A program made the position numbers and the translations under genes. A model generated the notes under the pieces. It did not search any database. It worked only from the letters and a program-made list of their open reading frames with translations, and was not told the DNA's origin. From positions 1,984,001 to 2,048,000 of the forward strand of contig NZ_CP084951.1 of assembly GCF_022788655.1 (NCBI RefSeq): a stretch of DNA of 64,000 bases, read 5' to 3'. Source of the stretch: Sulfitobacter indolifex (GTDB lineage Bacteria; Pseudomonadota; Alphaproteobacteria; Rhodobacterales; Rhodobacteraceae). Below are positions 55,870-64,000 of this stretch, piece after piece. Each line of letters begins with the position of its first letter. Position 1 is the stretch's first letter.

Positions 55870-56118
55870 AAATTTCCAGACGGCCAAATACTATTATGGG
55901 CCCCGGTTTAGCTGTCCGACGGGTAAATTGCCAATCAACCTTTGTTGAAACGCCCGTTAGCGCCCCCACGCCGCCCTCAGTATGCTTCCCCCTTCAAATT
56001 CGGTACACAATGGTATACAAAATCGCGCGAACCCGCTTGATAACAGTTGAACCGCCGCGCCTCTAGTGGCATTGAGACCTCAATCTAGCCACCCATCAGA
56101 CCCCGAAGGGAGCCCGCC

Positions 56119-58893
<2,775 letters not shown>

Positions 58894-58924
58894 GCGCCGG
58901 ACACTGCTTGCAGTAAACTTTAGG

Positions 58925-58960
58925 GGGAGCGGCCTGTCATGGGCCGCTCCCTTTTCGTTT
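58925..58960 (+). terminator. Terminator after acnA
   Basis: GGGAGCGGCC and GGCCGCTCCC form a perfect 10-bp stem around TGTCATG, then TTTTCGTTT, 31 bp after the stop. Confidence 0.92.
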
Positions 58961-59033
58961 GCGGGGGAACCTGCTGTCCTATGAGGGGGTTGCCCCAATG
59001 AGACAGTCACACTGACAGATCGGGGATGCGACC

Positions 59034-59846
59034 ATGTTTATAAGTTTCGCACTCGGTGCGGTGGGCGTGGCGATCCTTGTCTTGGTGCTTCTGGACTTCC
59101 TCTATACCGCCATCGGTGCAGCCCCTGTGGCCCCCCTATCGGAAAGGGTCGCACGGGCGGCTTTCTTCGTCTTCACCAAAATAATGCCTCAAGGCAAAAC
59201 CCGGCACCGGCTTTCTGGTCCGGTGGTCATGACGGCAATCGCCGTCACTTGGATCGTTCTGGTGTCGCTTGGCTGGACTTTGGTGTTTCAGATAAGCACC
59301 GATGCCGTGATGATGACCGAAAGCGAACGCCCCGCCGGGTTCGTCCGCGACTTTGCTTTCGTCGGGCATTTGCTGTCCACACTTGGGGGCGGGCCATTTC
59401 AGACCGAGAACCCCTTCTGGCTCGTCCTATCGGTTCTTGCGGGGGTGAACGGCATGGTGATCCTGACCCTCTCGGTCAGTTTTGTCCTGTCGACCACCAC
59501 GACGGTGGCCCAAGCCCGCGGGCTGCTTACCAAAGCGTCGATGTTTGATGCCGACAGCGCAGAGATGAACAGCATCATTTTGCCTGAACTTGCTGATCTG
59601 GTGTCAAACCTTAACGCGATGCAGTTCGCCCTTTACTACAGCGCTGAGCACCCGGCGCGCCGCGTGCCACCGGCGATGGTTGAGATGGCCCAGCGTGTCG
59701 CCCCCTATCCCGAAGCGATGCGCCGTCTGCGCATTGCGCTGGAACCACTGCCGGGCTTTATGGCGCCGCAGGGTACCTTGGACCAGCTGACAGATGCAGA
59801 GTTCACCGCGCGGCTGCGGGAATGGGCGGAACAATACTCGCTTTAG
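59034..59846 (+). CDS. Membrane protein resembling a two-span ion channel
   Basis: The 270-residue protein has an N-terminal TM segment (LGAVGVAILVLVLLDFLYTAIG), a second (VMTAIAVTWIVLVSLGWTLVF), a pore-like re-entrant segment (FVGHLLSTLGGGPF) and a third span (LVLSVLAGVNGMVILTLSVSFVLS). The C-terminal half is a soluble helical domain. This layout recalls the channel-plus-cytoplasmic-domain shape of potassium channels, but the filter is not TVGYG. Similar unnamed proteins occur in Roseobacters. Function unknown. Confidence 0.6.
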   Translation: MFISFALGAVGVAILVLVLLDFLYTAIGAAPVAPLSERVARAAFFVFTKIMPQGKTRHRLSGPVVMTAIAVTWIVLVSLGWTLVFQISTDAVMMTESERPAGFVRDFAFVGHLLSTLGGGPFQTENPFWLVLSVLAGVNGMVILTLSVSFVLSTTTTVAQARGLLTKASMFDADSAEMNSIILPELADLVSNLNAMQFALYYSAEHPARRVPPAMVEMAQRVAPYPEAMRRLRIALEPLPGFMAPQGTLDQLTDAEFTARLREWAEQYSL

Positions 59847-59922
59847 CCCTCATGGCCGTGCGTCAGGAACTGACAACGGTCACGGCAGTTGATCCAGACG
59901 CACTTTAGCGAAAGGACACTCC

Positions 59923-60513
59923 ATGAGCCCGAAAATTACAGTTCTCTTTTATTCAACATACGGCACCAACCACGCCATCGCCCAAGAAGCCGCACGCGCC
60001 GCCGAAGAAGCGGGCGCCGAGGTTCGCCTCCGCCGCTGTGCAGAGACCGCACCACAGGCCGTCGTCGATGGTCAGGATGCTTGGCGTGAGCAGTTGGATA
60101 AAATGAAGGACATTCCCGAGGCTAAGCCCGAAGACATGGAATGGGCCGATGGCTACTTCATCTCGGCCCCGACGCGCTTTGGCGTCGCCGCCAGCCAGTT
60201 CCGCGCCTTCATCGACACGCTGGGGCCACAGTGGCAGTCAGGCGCGCTGGCCAATAAGGCGGTCACGGCGACCACCTCTGCCCAGAACCCGCATGGGGGC
60301 CAGGAATCCACGATCCAGTCGATCTATGTCACGGCCATGCATTGGGGCGCGATCATCGTTCCACCGGGCTATGCCGATGGGGTAAAGTTTGAGGACGGCG
60401 GCAACCCTTACGGCTATTCCTGCGAACCCGGCCCGCTGACCGAGACCGGAAAGAAATCCATCGCCTATCAAGCCAAGCGGCTGGTCGAATTCGCAGGCAA
60501 GTTCAGCGGCTAA
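59923..60513 (+). CDS. wrbA: NAD(P)H:quinone oxidoreductase, WrbA type
   Basis: The 196-residue flavodoxin-like protein has [17 protein letters not shown] (FMN phosphate loop), [21 protein letters not shown] and [29 protein letters not shown]. These are the WrbA signatures. It reduces quinones with two electrons, using NAD(P)H and FMN. Its end overlaps the converging ccmG by 11 bases. Alone on its strand after a channel-like gene. Confidence 0.95.
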   Translation: MSPKITVLFYSTYGTNHAIAQEAARAAEEAGAEVRLRRCAETAPQAVVDGQDAWREQLDKMKDIPEAKPEDMEWADGYFISAPTRFGVAASQFRAFIDTLGPQWQSGALANKAVTATTSAQNPHGGQESTIQSIYVTAMHWGAIIVPPGYADGVKFEDGGNPYGYSCEPGPLTETGKKSIAYQAKRLVEFAGKFSG

Positions 60514-61042
60514 GCGCCTTGCGCAGGGCCGGGAGGAACCGCTGCTCATAATCACTACCGACCAGCGGCCCGGCAAAGCGAAACAGCACGGTGCCGTCCC
60601 CGCCGACGATGAAAGTCTCTGGCGGGGCGGTGACCCCCCAATCAATCGCCACCCGCCCCTGCGGGTCAAAGCCGACCCCGGCAAAAGGACTTGCCTCGTC
60701 CTCAAGGTAGGTGGTGGCGTTCTTCTCAGTATCTTTGAAATTCACGCCGATGATGTTCATCCCCTCAGCCTGCATCTCCAGCAGTTTAGGATGTTCAGCA
60801 CGGCAAGGCGGGCACCAGCTGGCCCAGAAGTTCACGAGGCTCACCTCCCCCCGGCGCAGCATATCGTCCGTCGCCTGCGGATAGCCGGGCAGCGTCGCCT
60901 CTGGCATTGCGGGTGCCTGTTGGCCAACAAGCGTAGAGGGCAGCCCTTCAGGATCATCGCGGTACATGCCCACGGCCGCCAGCGCGACGAAGGCGGCAAA
61001 GATCAACGGTGGTGCGATCATCATAGGCGAGAGTTTAGCCAC
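60503..61042 (-). CDS. ccmG: Thiol:disulfide interchange protein CcmG/DsbE
   Basis: Start is inferred as GTG 61042 ([13 protein letters not shown]), nine bases after GGAGG and overlapping the ccmD stop, giving 179 residues; ATG 61024 is also possible. A membrane anchor precedes a thioredoxin fold with WASWCPPC and [11 protein letters not shown]. CcmG reduces the cysteines of apocytochrome c in the periplasm before haem attachment. Last gene of the ccm row. Confidence 0.95.
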   Translation of the reverse strand: MAKLSPMMIAPPLIFAAFVALAAVGMYRDDPEGLPSTLVGQQAPAMPEATLPGYPQATDDMLRRGEVSLVNFWASWCPPCRAEHPKLLEMQAEGMNIIGVNFKDTEKNATTYLEDEASPFAGVGFDPQGRVAIDWGVTAPPETFIVGGDGTVLFRFAGPLVGSDYEQRFLPALRKALSR

Positions 61043-61190
61043 GGCGTCCGGCCTCCGCTTCGGTCTCTTCAAGCGCGCGGCGCGCCGCACGGCCCCGCAG
61101 CAGCGTCACGCCAACCAGCGCGGCCAACAAAAGCAGTGATGCCCCATAGGCCGAAAGCACCTCGGCTGCATATTTTCCAAGCTCTGGCAT
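61035..61190 (-). CDS. ccmD: Haem exporter protein CcmD
   Basis: A 51-residue frame too short to be listed by most ORF finders. ATG 61190 overlaps the ccmC stop (ATGA). It starts MPELGKYAAEVLSAYG and has one TM span (SLLLLAALVGVTLL) and a charged tail (RGRAARRALEETEAEAG), exactly CcmD. CcmD helps release holo-CcmE from CcmC/AB. Confidence 0.93.
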   Translation of the reverse strand: MPELGKYAAEVLSAYGASLLLLAALVGVTLLRGRAARRALEETEAEAGRRG

Positions 61191-61924
61191 CACGCCCCCC
61201 TGTTCATCCGCGCCCGCAGCGCCGCCGTCCGGCGCAGGCGAATTTCGGTGCCCGTGCGGTAAATCACCAGCGCCAGAAACAGCAGGCCAAAACCCACCAT
61301 TGCCAGCACCAACGGATAGAAAAACACATCCGCCACGCTGCGGTTTCCGGTGGCCACGGGGATCGAGGTCCCCTGATGCAGCCCTTGGTTCCAGAACTGC
61401 ACCGCATAGCGCGACAGCACCGCAAAAACCGAACCAACGAGGCAGAGCACCGAGGTCAGATCAGCAGCAGTATCGGGATCCTCCACCGCCTGCCACAGCG
61501 CGATATAGCCGAGGTAGAACAGGAACAGGATCAAAAACGACGTCAGCCGCGGATCCCAAGCCCACCACGTGCCCCACATCGGCTGGCCCCAAATTGCGCC
61601 GGTGACCAGTGCGATCAGCGTCATGACCAGCCCCACCGGCGCTGCAGCCTTGGCCGCCAGCGCGCTAACGTGGTGGCGACGGATCAACCAGATCAGCGAG
61701 GCCACCAGCATCATGAACCATGCGTTAATCGCCATCAGCGCGGCGGGCACGTGCAGATAGATAATCTTGACCGTGCTGCCTTGGCGCGCGTCATCCGGCG
61801 TGCCGAAGAACCCCCAGATCAGGCCAGCGCTCACAAAGACCGCTGCTAAGACCCAAAGTACAGGCTGCACGCGCTCGGAAAGCGCTAAAAATTTGACGGG
61901 GTTTGCGTATTGCCAAAGGGACAT
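61190..61924 (-). CDS. ccmC: Haem exporter permease CcmC
   Basis: The 244-residue membrane protein has six spans and the tryptophan-rich haem-handling motif WGTWWAWDPR, with conserved His in IIYLHVPAA. It loads haem onto CcmE for cytochrome c maturation. Overlaps ccmD by one base. A 67-bp gap separates it from ccmB. Confidence 0.97.
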   Translation of the reverse strand: MSLWQYANPVKFLALSERVQPVLWVLAAVFVSAGLIWGFFGTPDDARQGSTVKIIYLHVPAALMAINAWFMMLVASLIWLIRRHHVSALAAKAAAPVGLVMTLIALVTGAIWGQPMWGTWWAWDPRLTSFLILFLFYLGYIALWQAVEDPDTAADLTSVLCLVGSVFAVLSRYAVQFWNQGLHQGTSIPVATGNRSVADVFFYPLVLAMVGFGLLFLALVIYRTGTEIRLRRTAALRARMNRGA

Positions 61925-61991
61925 GCGGTTTACCTATCGCGCGGTTGGGTGGTGCTCAATGCACAAATTCTTGGGGCACAATTTCGCGGGG

Positions 61992-62648
61992 TCATCGCAA
62001 CCCCATCCGCAGGACCGCCGCTGCGGCAAATGGCATCAACGCCACCACAGCAAGGGTCAGTCCCGCCAGCATCAAAAGCGGCGTGCTGGCATCCAGCCCC
62101 GCCGCCCCGCGCCGTGCGACTTCGGCCCCGAAGATGAGAGTTGGAATATAGAGCGGCAGCACCAGCAGTGACAGCAGCAGCCCGCCGCGTTTGATCCCCA
62201 CCGTCAGCGCCGCGCCGAACATGCCGATCACCGACAGCGCCGGGGTGCCAAGCGCGAGCGAGGCGAGCAACCACAGATGGCCGGGGGCCGCGAGTTGGAG
62301 CATGACGCCGAGAAACGGCGCGGCCAACACCAGCGGCAGCCCAGTGGTCAGCCAATGCGCCAAAGCCTTGATCGCCAGCGCACCTTCCAGCGGCAAAGGC
62401 GCAGTCAGCAGCAATTCAAGGGAGCCGTCCTCTAGGTCCAGCGCCAACAGCCGATCCAGCGACAGCAAGCAGGCCAACAGCGCGCCGAGCCAGAGCACAC
62501 CGGGGGCGATGGCCTTGAGCAGCGCGCCTTCCGGTCCGACGCTGAAAGGCACCAGCATTGTCACGATCAGGAAAAACGCCAGCCCAAGGCCGAAGCCCCC
62601 GCCCGCCCGCAGCGCCAACCGTAGATCGCGAAGCAGTAGCGCCTTCAT
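61992..62648 (-). CDS. ccmB: Haem exporter permease CcmB
   Basis: This 218-residue protein begins [20 protein letters not shown] and has about six spans, with [17 protein letters not shown] and [18 protein letters not shown] as in CcmB. It works with the CcmA ATPase. ATG overlaps the ccmA stop by four bases. Confidence 0.96.
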   Translation of the reverse strand: MKALLLRDLRLALRAGGGFGLGLAFFLIVTMLVPFSVGPEGALLKAIAPGVLWLGALLACLLSLDRLLALDLEDGSLELLLTAPLPLEGALAIKALAHWLTTGLPLVLAAPFLGVMLQLAAPGHLWLLASLALGTPALSVIGMFGAALTVGIKRGGLLLSLLVLPLYIPTLIFGAEVARRGAAGLDASTPLLMLAGLTLAVVALMPFAAAAVLRMGLR

Positions 62649-63256
62649 AGGAATGCCGCATCGCTGGCGCCGAGATCGACGTCGAGAGCCGCGCGGTAGG
62701 CGCTGATGTCGAGCACATGGGCCTCGACCCCGAGATCAATATGCGTGGCCATCAAGGCCGAACCGCCTGCCGCGAGATGCCCGCGCAGAACGCTGCCAAA
62801 AAGAGCCACAGCATCCGCATCAAGCGAAACGGTAGGTTCATCCAGCACCCAGATCGGACGGCCCGTCACCAACAGCCGTGCCAGCCCCAAACGCCGCTTT
62901 TGCCCGGCGGAAAGCGTCCCTGCCAGACGATCAGCGAGAGGCCGCAGCGCGTAGCCATCAAGGGCACCGGATATATCATTATTCCCAAACACTTGCGCCC
63001 AAAAGCTCAGGTTCTCACGCACCGTCAACATGGATTTCAACCCATCCGCATGGGCGGCATAGGCCACCCTGTCCTCCGCCCCTTCGATCCGCCCCGACAG
63101 CGGTGCTTGCAGCCCTGCAATGCAGCGCAACAGCGTCGTCTTGCCCGCCCCGTTCGGGCCGCGCAGCACCAGCGCCTTGCCCGGTTCCAGTTCGAAGGAA
63201 ACGCCCGACAGAACCGGCACCCCGCCGCGCGCGACGCTTAGATCACTTACTTTCAT
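62645..63256 (-). CDS. ccmA: Haem exporter ATP-binding protein CcmA
   Basis: The 203-residue ABC ATPase has Walker [17 protein letters not shown], signature [15 protein letters not shown] and Walker [14 protein letters not shown]. It powers release of holo-CcmE together with CcmB, C and D. It is the first ccm gene, 19 bp after the DUF498 gene and probably in its operon. Confidence 0.97.
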   Translation of the reverse strand: MKVSDLSVARGGVPVLSGVSFELEPGKALVLRGPNGAGKTTLLRCIAGLQAPLSGRIEGAEDRVAYAAHADGLKSMLTVRENLSFWAQVFGNNDISGALDGYALRPLADRLAGTLSAGQKRRLGLARLLVTGRPIWVLDEPTVSLDADAVALFGSVLRGHLAAGGSALMATHIDLGVEAHVLDISAYRAALDVDLGASDAAFL

Positions 63257-63275
63257 GCGCGGTGCGGCTCCGCTC

Positions 63276-63629
63276 TCAGACCGGCAAAAGGGCCAGCGCG
63301 ATGCGCCGCCCCTCGCTCAGCAGGATATTATAAGTGCGGCAGGCGGCGGGAGAGGACATGACCTCAATCCCCAGACCAGCCTCTTCTAGCGTCTCGCGCA
63401 GGTCATCAGGGATATGCGCCACCTCTGCCCCGGTGCCGAGGAAGACGACATCGACCTTGCCCGCCAGCGCCAACACCGGGGCCGCGTCGGCCAAGCCGCC
63501 CCAGCCGGTAATCCCGTCGGGGCCGATCACCTGCGGCCCTTGCACGACCTCTCCGCCGATGCGGAAAAAGCCGGGGCCGTAGCCGTCGATCGGTTTGGCG
63601 TCGGTATAGGTGATCTCATTCAATCGCAT
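63276..63629 (-). CDS. Mth938-like (DUF498) domain protein
   Basis: The 117-residue protein has the Mth938/NDUFAF3-like fold pattern: [36 protein letters not shown] and [24 protein letters not shown]. Function in bacteria is unknown. It lies between the TauE permease and ccmA, all leftward, with 18-19 bp gaps. Confidence 0.92.
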   Translation of the reverse strand: MRLNEITYTDAKPIDGYGPGFFRIGGEVVQGPQVIGPDGITGWGGLADAAPVLALAGKVDVVFLGTGAEVAHIPDDLRETLEEAGLGIEVMSSPAACRTYNILLSEGRRIALALLPV

Positions 63630-63647
63630 GTCATGTCCCTCTCAGGC

Positions 63648-63995
63648 TCAGATATTCCACAGCGGCAGACCAAGGATAGCCGATGCGGCGATGACGATAT
63701 AGGCCACCGCGCGAAAAAGCCGCTCTCGGCCCGGATCAAACAGCCGCGCCCCAATGATATTGGCGATGATGTTCGGCACCCCAGCGAGCAGCCCGAGGAC
63801 GAGCACCGACCAGACCACCTGCCCCGTCGCAGCCAGCATCACAAAAAGCAGCAGATCGATCCCCAGCAGGTAGAGCAGGAAATTCGCTCGGATTACTGCA
63901 GCGGGCCGCTGACTGGCCATATAGAGCAAAATTACAGGCGGCCCGGCGATGCCAGCAAAGCCCGTCATGAAGCCGCCCAAAGCGCCCGTCCCCAC
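63648..63995 (-). CDS. TauE/SafE family permease, C-terminal part (cut by window edge)
   Basis: Only the last 116 codons lie in the window; the frame runs to the right edge, so the gene starts outside. Four hydrophobic spans are seen, with MTGFAGIAGPPVILLYMAS and GLLAGVPNIIANIIGARLF, typical of TauE/SafE sulfite or sulfonate exporters. The 3' end lies 18 bp before the DUF498 gene. Confidence 0.85.
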   Translation of the reverse strand: MGTGALGGFMTGFAGIAGPPVILLYMASQRPAAVIRANFLLYLLGIDLLLFVMLAATGQVVWSVLVLGLLAGVPNIIANIIGARLFDPGRERLFRAVAYIVIAASAILGLPLWNI

Positions 63996-64000
63996 AACCA

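Noticed and set aside
56013..56018. GTATAC palindromes before acnA and at 50810 as shared regulator sites
   Set aside because: A 6-bp site is expected about 15 times in 64 kb by chance, and the flanks do not agree.

Overview
This looks like chromosomal DNA of a marine alphaproteobacterium of the Rhodobacterales (Roseobacter group, possibly Sulfitobacter-like). That is inferred from the protein sequences and from the gene orders glnB-glnA, dacC-tmk-holB-tatD, and acnA close to ccmABCDG. No species can be proven from the sequence alone. The window has two halves: an AT-richer accessory region (about 1-24,600) and a GC-rich core region (about 24,600-64,000). The boundary is a tRNA-Ser gene whose 3' end faces the accessory side.

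The most notable part is the left end. A YcaO gene (cut by the window edge), a TfuA gene, a thermolysin-like HELGH metallopeptidase gene and a 162-residue protein ending in seven (V/I)SGAR units form one co-directional row (3-3183). This has the parts of a RiPP peptide biosynthesis locus: modifying enzymes, a protease and a precursor with repeated cores. Three genes converge on it from the other strand (3215-8834): a large ABC-exporter-like protein with a degenerate nucleotide-binding domain and a C-terminal cyclic-nucleotide-binding domain, a GNAT acetyltransferase, and a class III nucleotide cyclase with TolB-like and TPR regions. The two arms may form one system for making, modifying, exporting and controlling a peptide.

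Next comes a complete IS66-family element (9562-12077) with an 8-bp target duplication. After it are unknown genes and a CDF cation exporter separated by a recurring, decayed intergenic repeat (12,132-15,856), then a 5'-truncated MmeI-like methyltransferase gene abutted head to head by a serine recombinase, hairpin-rich non-coding DNA, and four to five low-GC unknown genes (one with an HEPN-like RNxxxH motif) ending at tRNA-Ser.

The core half carries cell-envelope and replication genes (SPOR lipoprotein, DacC, Tmk, HolB, TatD, MBL hydrolase), an AEC transporter, tRNA-Leu, a Hint-domain protein, NAD(P)HX dehydratase, and the nitrogen regulator/glutamine synthetase pair glnB-glnA. These are followed by ExoD, a lytic transglycosylase, a YqjD/YqjE/DUF3618-type membrane stress cluster leading into a YihY protein and the Ku-LigD end-joining pair. 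Then come an overlapping caa3-type oxidase operon (coxB, fused coxA-coxC, a small membrane protein, ctaG, a multihaem cytochrome c), a trans-sulfuration enzyme, a hydrolase-OsmC fusion, purB, an LpxL-like acyltransferase, a DUF1223 protein, aconitase acnA, a channel-like membrane protein, a WrbA-like flavodoxin, and the cytochrome c maturation operon ccmABCDG, with a TauE/SafE permease cut by the right edge.
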